This document shows positions 10,520 through 20,915 of a stretch of DNA of 64,000 nucleotides, piece by piece. Origin of the DNA: Diploptera punctata. Taxonomy: Eukaryota; Arthropoda; Insecta; Blattodea; Blaberidae. The DNA lies in the NCBI GenBank assembly GCA_030220185.1, contig JASPKZ010009694.1, forward strand, positions 1 to 64,000, written 5' to 3'. The translations under genes and the position numbers were made by a program. Position 1 is the stretch's first letter, and the number at the start of each line of letters is the position of its first letter. Under the pieces are notes generated by a model, which was given only the letters and a program-made list of their open reading frames with translations, did not search any database and was not told the origin of the DNA.

Positions 10520-10789
10520 ACCCAATCAGACAAACTCAAAAAATGTCGTCAAATCGACCCAGTCGTTTAGGAGGAGTAGAATGAAAAGCACACGTACAGA
10601 AGAATTAAATGTATATATAAAGATGGCTGATTATGTTGCTTGCAGAGACTCAAAATGCCGAGAACTAGAAACATATATCATGATCTAATTTCTCAAACTA
10701 ATTTTCAGTTTTCATAACCGAACCTTATTCTCTAATTCACGTACATAATTATTCTCACGATGATGCTTATATTCAAACTCTAGCAAAAT

Positions 10790-10930
10790 TGAATAGTTAG
10801 AGGAGATAGTGCATCTCTTTGTTTTAAACCATTATAAATTCCAAAAGCATCTGACATTTTTTTGCCTATCCGCGCCCTACACTTTGTGCCATTTAGACTT
10901 ATCCGAATAAGTATAACTAACTTTTTTACA
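10790..10930 (-). mobile_element. LINE-A reverse transcriptase fragment
   Basis: The plus-strand phrase gaggagatagtgcatctc and the following 120 bases match 58405-58545, part of the LINE-A palm domain just before the YADD region (minus-strand KQRDALSPLL-like words, as in the copy at 16140-16200). It is an isolated internal piece with no 3' end. Confidence 0.7.
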
Positions 10931-11289
10931 CGATAGTGCGTTCTGTCGTACTTGCAGGAATGGCGAACATGATTGAAAGTTCAATTTTCTACATTTCGGG
11001 GTTGCCAACCTACGAACAACTAAATAACTGTACTGTAATATTACAAATTACCTATCTAGTACGGGAAATAAAACCACTACCCTTTATGTCAACTACATAC
11101 AATGTACATACAAAAATATACCCAAAAGATAGTGTTAATATACATGATACGAAACAAATCACTGCATTTTAAATGAACTGAATTTTATTTGAAACAATAG
11201 GCCTATAAAACAATAAATTCGTACTTGCCGTTATTTTATCTCTGACTGGTGTCACGGCCTGCTGTAGTCTCAACTAAATTATTTTCGGT
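10931..11289. other. No recognised feature
   Basis: Contains a 78-codon plus-strand frame (10936-11172) without family resemblance. No repeat is identified. Confidence 0.45.
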
Positions 11290-13195
11290 TATTGTTTTAC
11301 TTACTTCCTTACTTACTCGCTGGCACTATCGAACCCGTAGGTTCATGGCCGCGCTGACATAAACTCTCCATACATCGCTAGCCTGAGCTAATGATTTCCA
11401 ATCATTCCCTGTATAATCTACTTCCCTCAAATCATAGTTAATGTTGTTCTTCCACCTCATTCTTGGTCTACCAACTGGGCGTTTTCCCTCTGGCTTTCCT
11501 ACAAGAAGCTTCCATGCACGTATTCCATTCCCCATACTTGCAACATGTCCTGGCCCATCGCAGTCTACGAGACTCAATTGTTCTTATTATATCTCGCTTC
11601 CTATAAAGGTCATGTAGTTCATTGCTATGTAGTCTTCTCCATTCACCTGTCTGTTCATCTCTCTTTGGTCCAAAAACGTTCCTAAGAACTTTATTCTCAA
11701 AAACTCGTCATCTCATTTCCTCCCTTAAAATAAGAGTCCATGTTTCGCACCCATATAATATCCATCCATAGTAATTCTGCCCGAACGCAGGGCCTTCACT
11801 GCAATCATAGCATTTTCATGACTATACTTGAAGCTTTACTAGGGAATTGTAAGGTGTGGTAGCTTCCCGTTGCTTTCCACACCGGTGAAGGATGATGATT
11901 ACAATGAAAAGGATGATGATGGCCATATGATTTCAGGGACCGTTTGGGCCTTAAAGTTTTCCTGACATTTGTCTTACAGGTGAGGAAAACCCCCGATAAA
12001 AACCTCACCCAGAAAACTGCCCCGACCGGGGATCGAACCCGGGCCCGTTGCGTGACAAGGCAGCACGCTACCTCGAGACCCACAGCGGTGGACCCATATA
12101 ATATCCATCCATCCATAGTAATTCTGCCCGAAGGCAGGTCCTTCCTGCAATCATAGCATTTTCATGCTATGCTTGCAGCTTTACTAGGGAATTGTGTAGT
12201 GTGGAAGCTTCCCGTTGCTTTCCACACCGGTGAAGGATGATGATGATGATAATGATTCGGCTGATGGCACTATGATTTTCGGGGACCGTTGGGCCTTAAA
12301 GTTTTCCTGACATTTGTCTTACAGGTGAGGAAACCCCCGATAAAAACCTCACCCAGAAAAACTTCCCCGACCGGGGATCGAACCCCGGGCCCGCTGCGTG
12401 ACAAGGCAGCACGGCTACCTCGAGGACCACAGCGGTGGGACCCATATAATATCCATCCATCCCATAGTAATTCTGCCCGAAGGCAGTCCTTCACTGCAAT
12501 CATAGCATTTTCATGCTATGCTTGCAGCTTTACTAGGGATTGTTTAGGTGTGGTTAGCTCCCGTTGCTTTCCACCGGTGAAGGATGATGATGATGATAAT
12601 TGATAAGGATGATGGCCATATGATTTGGTGGACCGTTTGGGTCCTTAAAGTTTTCCTGACATTTGTCTTACAGGTGAGGAGAAACCCCCGATTAAAAACC
12701 TCACCCAGGAAAAACTGTCCCGCCCGGGGATCGAACCCGGGCCGCTGCGTGACAAGGCAGCACGCTACCTCGAGACCACAGCTGGGTGGACCCATATAAT
12801 ATCCATCCATCCATAGTATTCTGCCCCGAACGCAGGTCCTTCACTGCAATCATAGCATTTTCATGCTATACTTGCAGCTTTACTAGGGAATTGTAGGTGT
12901 GGTAGCTTCCCGTTGCTTTCCACACCGGTGAGAGGGATGATGATTACAATGAAAAGGATGACGATGGCCATATGATTTCGGGGACCGTTTGGGCCTTAAA
13001 GTTTTCCTGACATTTGTCTTACAGGTGAGGAAAACCCCCGATAAAAACCTCACCCAGAAAAACTGCCCCGACCGGGGATCGAACCCGGGCCCGCTGCGTG
13101 ACAAGGCAGCACGCTACCTCGAGACCACAGCGGTGGACCCATATAATATACCTGGTAGAATAATAGTTTTATATTTTTTCAGTTTAACGTTGTTG
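11290..13195 (-). mobile_element. LINE-A copy split by a SINE-1 array
   Basis: The 3' part is 11290-11749, with an 83-codon minus-strand frame (11326-11577) ending in the usual MNLRVR. The upstream continuation is 13138-13195 (atataatatacctggtagaa and tcagtttaacgtt). Other copies (24318-24823, 55931-56600) show these two parts contiguous across the phrase ccatataatataactggtag. The intervening 1.4 kb is the SINE array. Confidence 0.9.
11750..13149 (-). mobile_element. Four-unit head-to-tail SINE-1 array
   Basis: Units begin at 11750, 12093, 12441 and 12791 (343, 348, 350 and 347 bp), and a fifth copy of the target word stands at 13138-13149. Each unit is a complete SINE-1 in minus orientation: tRNA-like head with B box (reverse of gggatcgaacccgg), a leader equivalent to caggtgaggaaaaccccc, a GAT run, and a tail ending near ttactatgg. 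Every junction contains cccatataatat, identical to the LINE-A target. The units therefore repeat 'target copy plus SINE', consistent with tandem duplication after one insertion. Confidence 0.92.
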
Positions 13196-13936
13196 TTTTA
13201 CTATTATTTATTATTTTGAAAACACCATCGTGCAAAAAATAATGTACAACGGACGTTTGTGAAATATTTTACAGAATCTTGGAAATTAAAAACCTCGCTT
13301 CTGTAGAAACCACTTCCCAACCTCTCATTGTAATACACGATTTAGGTAACTATGTAGTCAGGTAAATGTTAAAAAATGCTAATAAAAATAAATTGATGAT
13401 ACAGTACAAATACTGTAAGACATTTAACGTTTTTGTTATTCATGCATGATAGTTTGATGTTCCTTGAAGCAGTTTCCTATAATTGATGGTGACTTTGTCT
13501 GTTTTGATGCCATCAACAACCCGAGTGAGGCATGCAGGTGACAACAAAACACTTCTCTACCTTCAAACACACAGTACTTGTTAAAATTGAACCACCTTTG
13601 TTTAAAACTTAATGAAATGAAATTGCTAGCTATCACAACTTCATTACGACGCAAGCTACGTTTATACATTGTTTTCAGTAATTTCTACAGTTATAACCTG
13701 CATTGTCCAGGCTTATAATGCAGGACTAGCAAGTCAAATTATTTAAGACAATTCCCAAACATGCAGTTAAGCATGTCTTTATTTTTTTCATTTAATTTTA
13801 GTGCTCTACAATTTTACATGGCCATGAAATAATAGTACCATCGACTGTAATGTTCACAAAACCTGGCGTATAAGTATAGCCTATCAAGTATGAAATAAGA
13901 GGCATCCATATAAAATTTGTCGGCCTTTAATAGCTT
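13196..13936. other. No recognised feature
   Basis: AT-rich DNA. A 77-codon minus-strand frame at 13436-13669 has ordinary amino-acid composition but no family I recognise, so I do not call it a gene. Confidence 0.5.
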
Positions 13937-14282
13937 AGCTTTGAATTATTTACTTACTCACTGGCACTATCGAACCCGTAGGTTCATGGCCGCGCGGTCA
14001 TAAGCTCTCCATACATCCCTATCCTGAGCTAATGATTTCCAATCATTCCCTGTATAATCTACTTCCCTCAAATCATAGTTGATCTTATTCTCCCACCTCA
14101 TTCTTGGTCTACCAACTGGGCGTTTTCCCTCTCGCTTTCCTACAAGAAGCTTGCATGCAAGTCTTTCATTCCCCATACGTGCAACATGTCCTGCCAATCG
14201 CAGTCTACGAGACTTAACTGTTGTTATTATGTCTGGGTTCCTATAAAGACAATGTAGTTCATTGTTATGTAGCTTTGAATTA
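13937..14282 (-). mobile_element. LINE-A 5'-truncated insertion with 12-bp target duplication
   Basis: The LINE-A tail occupies 13949-14270, flanked by two copies of agctttgaatta (13937-13948 and 14271-14282). A minus-strand frame (13967-14197) starts at the MAGHVARMGNERLA word and ends in MNLRVR. The insert is only about 322 bp, and its 3' side carries a tacttact tail. Target duplication plus 5' truncation are the signature of target-primed reverse transcription. Confidence 0.92.
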
Positions 14283-14458
14283 CGGGGTATTATCTGAGGT
14301 ATAAATGAATTTCGACAAATACAGTGCTATACCCCCAGAAAGATAAGGGAAATAATAAACCGTGTAATGACCTAAGATCATTAATGTACAACATATTTTA
14401 GTCATGTGGTATATGAAAATTTTCCCAAAATCGTGATTTTTTCGAATTCATTACTTAT

Positions 14459-14460
<2 letters not shown>

Positions 14461-14512
<52 letters not shown>

Positions 14513-14567
14513 ATCTCTTTATCTCTCTCTATCTTTCTCTATTTCTCTCCACACACACACACACACG
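14461..14567 (+). repeat. CT and CA microsatellite
   Basis: About 24 CT units (14461-14508), then a degraded CT/ATCT stretch, then a CA run (14551-14566). Confidence 0.97.
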
Positions 14568-14671
14568 TACACTTGTAGAATTAATTTTTAATTTTAAAAT
14601 TAATTCGTTCAAATAAAAAGTCACTTATGAGTGGATATCCAAAAAGCAGTTTGTCCATTGAACTTTGTAAC

Positions 14672-14912
14672 TACCTCACTGACACTATGGAACCCGGAGG
14701 TTCATGGACGCGAGAACATAAGCTCTCCATACATCTATATATTTTTCCAATCAATTGCCTTCATCAAATCATGGTTAATGTTATTATCTACGATCTTATC
14801 CTTATCACTGGTCGCTTTCTATCTAGTTTTCAGAAAGAAGTTTCCATACCTCTCTTTCGCATGTTCTGCCCATTGCAATCAACGAGATCACATAAGACAT
14901 GAAACTGTTAAA
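14672..14912 (-). mobile_element. Degraded LINE-A 3' end
   Basis: Matches LINE-A from the 3' terminus (ggaacccggaggttcatgg) to the region equivalent to the H-V-A-R-M motif, with several deletions. No reading frame survives. Confidence 0.75.
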
Positions 14913-15119
14913 CATATAGATCGATTATAAATGATGCATTTAATGTAGTAGTAGTAGGACTTTATTATTGTAGTAGTAGTGCATTTAATGTAATACGAAG
15001 ATTTAGCGGGTCCTCGTTCGATACCTGGCGGAATTGAAAAATGTAATTGTTAAATTAATTGAATTACATTCATTTAAAATAATAAAAAATATAACAGACA
15101 CTACTATATGGATTGGAAC

Positions 15120-15480
15120 ATTGGTTCTTAACAAAAAAAAAACACGAACGAATAATATAAACTTCAGAAATGTGGTTCTTGAGGGGTGTGGTTGACTATA
15201 CAAAACAGATCGGAAACGAAATGAAGATATACGAACGGAACCAAATATATTCAAGCTATTATATAGGATTGCACAATACAGAGATGAATGGATGGACCGC
15301 ATCAATAGAAGGGATAAAAACAGGATCCCGAAACAGATTCTTCACTACAGATCACTAGGACGAAGAAATGTAGGAAGACCCAGTAAAAGATGGACAGACC
15401 AATTATAACATGAGATTGGAACAGAACTTTAAGGTCTTGATGAGGATGATAATAATGATAATGGTGATGATGAAATTAAT
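15120..15480 (+). mobile_element. LINE-C 3' end
   Basis: The plus-strand translation, with frame breaks, gives IGNEMKIYERN, QYRDEWMDRINRRDKNRIPKQ, HYRSLGRRNVGRPSKRWTD and a terminal GTEL word, followed by a GATGATAATAATGATAATGG tail. The W-x-D-x-I-x-R and GRRxxGRPxKRW motifs are standard for LINE C-termini. It is collinear with 17100-17520. Confidence 0.78.
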
Positions 15481-16039
15481 TTAAATGTAAAATTTTTAAT
15501 TTCTGAGCTATAATGGGCGGTGGTGTACAATTTTAATAGCTAGATGATGCCCCAGATTCTTGTATTAATTTTGAAAATCCCTCCGTGGTGCGTATGTTGA
15601 GAAGGCTTATAGCAATTCGTAAGTTTTGTGGGGACATTAACCTTGCGGCCCTTTCTTTGTTTTCCGACAGGTGTAAACTCGTGCCGGCACAGCTTTTCGT
15701 CTTCTCTTTTCTCATCATCATCATCATCCCTCATCCAATACACTTTACACTACACAATCACATATGTTTAGACCTATTTCACCCATTTATTGCGTGAAAT
15801 TTCTAAAACATTGAAGCTGTTTAAGTGGGTGTTAACGAATTCTTCGCATCAAAAACCAGAGACTGATATCGTCGCAGTATTGGCTAATAAATCTCGCTGA
15901 AAGGTGACGCGGGTTCATAGAATCTGATGGTATATATTTTATATATTTTAAATATTTTAATTACCTGGGATACAATGTGTCATATAGAAAAAATGAAGAC
16001 ACTGAAAACAAAATAAATAAATAAATTTAATTATATCCT
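15481..16039. other. Unassigned; possible repeat at 15540-15740
   Basis: A minus-strand frame (15533-15727) begins with a run of M/D codons from a GAT repeat and is followed by a K- and R-rich stretch. This arrangement (trinucleotide run at the start) looks like a dispersed repeat rather than a gene, but I have no second copy in the window to support that. Confidence 0.35.
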
Positions 16040-17085
16040 GCTGGAGTTCGGAATTCCTAAAAAGTTAGTTAGACTTATACGAATGTGTCTAAATGGCACA
16101 AAGAGTAGGGTGCGTGTAGGCAAACAGTTTTCGGACACTTTTGAAATCCAGAATGGGTTGAAGTAAGGAGATTCACTATCTCCTCTATTTAATTTTGTAC
16201 TTGAGCAAGCCATTAAATCTTTAGAGAATGAGGAAGGCTTGCAACTCAATGGTATTAATAAGCTGTTAGTTTATGCTGATGATGTAGTACTATTGGCCGA
16301 TAGCGAGGAGATACTAAAGGACAACACGCACACACTATTGAGTAACACTAAGAAATTAGGACTGGAAGTAAATATCAATAAAACTAAATATATGGCCACA
16401 CGTAGAAATACATTATATAATGGAAATGGACAGCTAATGACAAATGAGGGAAATTTTGAGGAAGTGGCTGAATTCAAATACCTAGGAACAATAATCACAA
16501 ATAGGAATGAGATGCACAAAGAAATTAAACATAGGTTCGATTCTGGAAATGTGTGCTATTATGCATTGCAGAGACCCTTGATGCCCCAACTCCTTTCAAA
16601 AAACGTTAAACTGAAAATATATAAAACTATTATTCTACCAGTTATATTATATGGGTGGACTCTTACTTTAAGGGAGGAAAGGAGATTACAAGTATTCGAG
16701 AATAAAGTACTTACGAACATTTTTTGACCAAAGAGAGATGAAAAGACAGGTGAATGGAGAAGACTTACACAACAATGAACTACATGGTCTTTATAGGAAG
16801 CCAGATATAATAAGAAGAGTTAAGTCTCGTAGACTGCGATGGGCAGGACATATTGCACGTATGGGGAATGAAAGACTTGCATGGAAGCTTCTTGTAGTAA
16901 AGCCAGAGGGAAAACGCCCAGTTGGTAGACCAAGAATGAGGTGGGATAATAACATTAACTATGATTTAAGGGATGTAGATTATACAGGGAATGATTGGAA
17001 AGCATAACTCAGGATAGGGATATATGGAGAGCTTATGTCCGCGCGGCCGTAAACCTACGGGTTCGATAGTGCGAGTGAGTAAGTT
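16040..17085 (+). mobile_element. LINE-A, longest coding copy (reverse transcriptase palm to C-terminus)
   Basis: This is the most informative copy of the dominant family. From about 16040 the frame reads LLEFGIPKKLVRLIRMCLNG, then GDSLSPLLFNFVLEQAI (one stop just before GDS), then the 162-codon frame at 16239-16727 with the catalytic LLVYADDVVLLAD, then LGLEVNINKTKYM, FKYLGTIITNRNEM and VILYGWTLTLREERRLQVFENK. A stop and frame change separate it from 16738-17007, which carries RWAGHIARMGNERLAWKLL and RPVGRPRMRW. The order (palm with YADD, thumb, C-terminal basic tail) is that of a non-LTR retrotransposon. The endonuclease is missing. The copy is dead because of a stop at the LK*GDS site, a stop after LTNIF and a truncated end. 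I do not assign a clade with confidence. Confidence 0.9.
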
Positions 17086-17099
17086 TATATATTTATGGC

Positions 17100-17520
17100 A
17101 CCATAAAACGAAATCTCAAATTAACTAGAAAGGAGACACTACAATGGCGGATCCAACACTGCTATGTGGATCTAAATACTGGGTCTTTACCAAAAACCAG
17201 GAGCGAAGAATAGAAACTTCAGAAATTAGGTTTCTGAGGAGTGTTGTTGGCTATACAATAACAAGAGAAAACGAAATGAAAATACACGAAGAGAACTAAA
17301 TATATTCAAACTATTAGATAGATTTGCACAGTACAGAGTTGAATGGATGGGTCACATCAATAGAATGGACAACAATAGAATTCCGAAACAGGTTCTTCAT
17401 TACAAACCACTAGGACGAATAAATTATGGAAGACCCAGTAAAAAGTGGAAAGACTAATTCTAACATGAGATCGGAACAGACCATTAGGTCTAATCCTCGA
17501 TGCTGCTACTGATGATGATA
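17100..17520 (+). mobile_element. LINE-C 3' end
   Basis: The plus strand gives RIETSEIRFLRSVVGYT, then a frameshift, then RVEWMGHINRMDNNRIPKQ and GRINYGRPSKKWKD, followed by gatcggaacagaccattagg and a GATGATGATAA tail. It sits immediately downstream of LINE-A. It is non-functional. Confidence 0.78.
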
Positions 17521-17557
17521 AATTTTAAAGAGTAGTTTATTTTCATATAATTCCTAA

Positions 17558-17909
17558 TAATAAATATCCATCCATAGTAATTCTGCCCGAAAGCAGGTCC
17601 TTCACTACAATCATAGTATTTTCATGCTATGCTTGCAGCTTTACTAGGAAATTGTAGGAGTGGTAGCTTCCCGTTGCTTTCCACACCGATAAAGGATGAT
17701 TATGATAAGGATGATGATGCTGAAGATAGCCATATGATTTCGGGGACCGTTTGGGCCTAAAAGTTTTCCTGGCATTTGTCTTAAGGTGAGGAAAAATCTC
17801 GATAAAAACTTCACCCAGAAAAACTGCCCCGACCGGGGGTAGAACCCGAGCCTGCTGCGTGACAAGGCAGTACACTACCTCGATACCACAGCGGTGGACT
17901 AATAAATAT
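17558..17909 (-). mobile_element. SINE-1 with 10-bp target duplication
   Basis: A complete SINE-1 (17568-17899) in minus orientation, flanked by taataaatat at 17558-17567 and 17900-17909. The B box is mutated on the minus strand (ggttctaccccc). It belongs to the subfamily with the aggaaaactttaaggccc equivalent. Confidence 0.9.
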
Positions 17910-18029
17910 TTGATTATATAAAAAAATGTTTTCAAATTTAAGTGGTTTATTTTAATATTAATCGATTCATATAATTATTTTATCAGTTTCAAGTTCCCTC
18001 AAAAACATTCCGAATAAAATGTTGTTAAA

Positions 18030-18420
18030 AAAATTTTTAAGGCGGCTGGATGCTCGGCCTCTCACCGCTGGGGTCACGAAATCGTGTCCCGATTTCTTCC
18101 ATGTAGGTTTCGTGGTGGACGAAACGGACGCTGTGGGCAGGATTTTCTCGGGGTTTCCCCGGAAAACATATTCATTCTACCATTTATCCATGCCAATCTC
18201 ATACATTTCGTTGAATTTCATTCATCTACCCTCGTGATTGTGCGTCAGGCGCGTCCGTCAGGTGCCTTTGACCATTCACAGACCTCAGAGGGAATTTCAT
18301 CTCATCCCTCGACCCGACCACGAGTTGAGGGATATTTATTTAAAGAACATTACTTATGGGACGGTATAATATGTATATTTCAAGGTGGTTATGTACACTT
18401 AATTAACTAAGCGGTAGGTA
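18030..18420 (+). repeat. Possible SINE-like or LINE-derived repeat
   Basis: The GC-rich stretch ggcggctggatgctcggcct through tttctcggggtttccccgg looks unlike the AT-rich background. The phrase order 'cctcgg..ttctc', 'ttgaatttcatt..' partly parallels 62180-62380. Overlapping open frames here are probably incidental. I cannot name it. Confidence 0.35.
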
Positions 18421-19204
18421 TTCGTCTGAAGAAGGTACAAAGTACTGAAACAGCCGGTAGAGGTAAAACAGAATTTGTATTGAAATAAATATGAAAATCA
18501 TCATATTCCACGTAGACTTTAACGGCCGGAGGAGTTGCTATGATGATCTTGAAGAAGATTTTCGGGCTGTAGGCCGTCGGTCGTGGGGCTTGTAGTTCCC
18601 CAGACGTTTCGCCAGAGTACTGCGGTCTGGCCTTATCAAGGTTGTCTTGAGACTGGCAATTCTGTTGTTGTTGTTGTTTGGCAATGTCTCGCATCGCCAA
18701 GTGCGCTGCACTAGAACCAGTTGTTGCTCCCCTGGCAGCAAATCATTTAGTGAGTATCTAGATGGAGTTTAACCACTTAACACACATATATCTAGCGGCG
18801 TTTGTGTTCAGTGTTATAAAAATTTTGTAAAGGGAAGGTGGTGGAATGAGGTGGTAATCCTACTAAAGCAGGGCATCGTAAAGCACTCGGCCGGACAAGA
18901 AGAGAGTCCGAAAGACGACCGAGCGGAATGAGCCACACTACTTTAGGCTGTCATACTACAGCAACTCAGTTCATTAGCTGGACCATCAAAGTCTAGCAAA
19001 TATGTTACGGTTTGGGGGGGGGGGAATGAACGTCGCTGTATTAGATGCCCTATATTGGCGAAACAATTGGATTTGTATGATTTGGAATTAGTTGGAACAT
19101 TTTGTCCACACGTTCTATCAATCGTAGTCGCAATATACGGCAATATGTGCTTGGTTGTGAGAAGCTCTGCGATCCTCGTTGTACATGGTTGCCGAGAAAA
19201 TAAT
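18421..19204. other. No firm feature
   Basis: Contains a TTG/CAA run at 18662-18680 and a short G run at 19014-19023. The phrase ccagacgtttcgccagagta at 18601-18620, followed by ccttatcaagg, has a weak echo at 42965-43005 (gatgtttcgacggga, then attatcaagg), suggesting a shared old repeat. No gene is called. Confidence 0.35.
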
Positions 19205-20915
19205 TTTTTGAAACATTACTTCTGAATTATTTGGACTTTCTTTGAGTGGCATCCAGCGACGGTTGCTCCAGGCTTCAACAACCATACAGCAACATGCTTC
19301 GGATCACAGCTGTGTAAAGAATCAAGCTTGATCCGAGAGGCTTTAGTGTAGGCGACTTGAAAAATGGATATAAAGTACGGCAATGGCAGAGCTTGTGATT
19401 TATGAATACGACGCCGAATATGAATTTTGAACGTAAGCTTGGAATCCAGATAAGATTCCAAGATACTTGACTGAAGGGCTCTGGTCGGGAATGATGAGTT
19501 CCCAAGGTGAGTTGGATCTGGTTTGCGTCTACTAGTCTTTGAAAACAAAACAGCTTTTTGTGTGTGTTAACATTGAGATTAAATGTTCCATAGACCAAAC
19601 AACCAGGAATAATGGTAGGGTAGAATTTAAGGCGGACTGGTTTATTGGGACGCGTCGCGGTAAATAGACGGAATGGAGCCTGAAGATACAAAAAAGTATC
19701 ATCAGCAAAGGATGCTAGGATTAATCGCAGTTTAACAATTAGGGATGTCTGACACATAGAGAGATGTACAGAATGGGAAGAGAGGACTGCACCTTGAGGA
19801 ACTCCCGCCACGGAGTGGCTTGCAGTCCGAATTAGACCCACGAACCGACACCTAAAAGTGTCGGTTAGTTAGGTATTTAGCTATAATTTTAATTAATTAC
19901 ATCAGCCGAAATTTGTAAATTTTATTAATTTGTATAATAGTCCATTTATCCAAGTCGTATCGAATTCCTTTTCAATATCGAGGAACACCCTGCCTAAAAG
20001 TACGCTCTCTTGTTGTTGAAAATCCCGTACCAACTTGGTCAACCAGTCGAGCAAGAGCGGAGCGGAGTACTATGTGTTTTTTTTTTTCTAAAGCCAAATT
20101 GGTGCTTATGAATAAGGTTTCCTCTCTACCACCTCTCTTTTTTATCTTGCCACAATGAGTTTTCTCCATAACTTCCCCAGCACAGGTAAGGAAGACTGAT
20201 TGGCCTTAAGTTGTCCGTGTTGGTTGGATCTTTACCAGGCTTTGGTATATGCTACAAGCTTTGGCTTTTTCTCAGCCCTCAGGGAAGAATGTCTTTACTG
20301 TACTGAGGGACAAAGTTTAGCTATTTGAAGGCATAGGAGAAGGGCTTTTAGCGGTAAACCTTTTTTACCGCCCAAAGATTGGTATCCGGTCATGAGCCGG
20401 GGCACAGTTTTGGAAGGTAGATTATGGATTACGGCTTTCAATTCTGAACACGTTATATCAGGAAGGGGGAGAGGGATAGTCGCTCTGCAAGAAAAGTACC
20501 TACCGTATGGTATACGTCAGCTTCGTGAGCCGGTGTGGTGAAGCTCAGAATGGGCGAACCCTTGATTCTAGGTGTTTAAGAGAGCGCTTGGGCTTTCTCC
20601 CGTGGGAGGTAAGCCCAACCTCCGTCATTAAATATAGCTTGATGGAGGAGGCGGAGCTCGGACTCCTTCTAATTCTTTTTAATATCTCCAACGGAGGAGT
20701 TCTTAGGCATCTGTGAAACGCTGACAGGACAGAATCCCACTCAGAATTGCGAATTTCTTCTAATCGGTTTCGCACCACATGAGCATGGCGATTGTAAAGT
20801 TGTTTGTGTGTGGGGTGGCGCCAAAAGTACGGTATAATCTTGATATCTCGTTTCTTTCTCTCAGTTTTTAATATAATTTTGTGGCAAATTCGGTCCATCT
20901 GTATGTCCTATGTAT
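19205..20915 (-). mobile_element. Jockey-clade-like LINE reverse transcriptase relic
   Basis: The minus strand carries the pieces of a reverse transcriptase in the correct order. At 20545-20898 is an N-terminal helical region (RNRLEEIRNSEWDSVLSAFH). At about 20160-20260 is an LRPISL-like motif with a YTKAW word before it. Near 19960-20050 is a VFLDIEKEFDTTWINGLLYK-like palm motif, partly frameshifted. At 19800-19830 is AGVPQGAVLS, at 19697-19708 FADD (catalytic, in ASFADDTFLYLQ), and at 19440-19480 a YLDSKLTFKIHI motif. The 188-codon frame at 19275-19841 is the longest piece. Frameshifts between blocks make it a pseudogene. This order and wording fit Jockey and related clades. No flanking tail or target duplication was found. 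Confidence 0.8.

Larger units (their letters stand above)
9556..10690 (+). repeat. Dispersed repeat U1, carrying two nested insertions
   Basis: The repeat starts near actagctaatacccggcgtg and ends near cagaagaattaaatgtatat. Its parts (9556-9749, 10042-10150, 10520-10690) are collinear with 32393-33060, which has the same sequence without the insertions. The 3' part has the phrase catccaggaacccaatcag followed by cagtcgtttaggaggag, a layout common in insect intergenic repeats. It is non-coding and its class is uncertain. Confidence 0.7.

Noticed and set aside
11750..13149. CRISPR-like array because of regular repeats
   Set aside because: Repeat units are about 345 bp with no spacers and match a dispersed SINE. 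The context is eukaryotic.
11944..13219. Several 70-100 codon frames with similar proteins (VFLTFVLQVRK...NPGPLRDKAARYLE)
   Set aside because: They are translations of the SINE-1 body and tRNA-like head in different copies. The same peptide recurs wherever SINE-1 lies in the right frame, so they are not genes.
13436..13669. 77-codon minus-strand frame as a host gene
   Set aside because: There is no recognisable family, no splice or promoter context, and this length is expected by chance in 64 kb.
14406..14591. Frame with a long SLSLSL stretch
   Set aside because: It is the translation of the CT microsatellite and lacks any other coding signal.
18601..18625. Shared motif with 42959-43005 as a defined repeat family
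   Set aside because: The similarity is short (about 25 bp with several mismatches) and could be chance.
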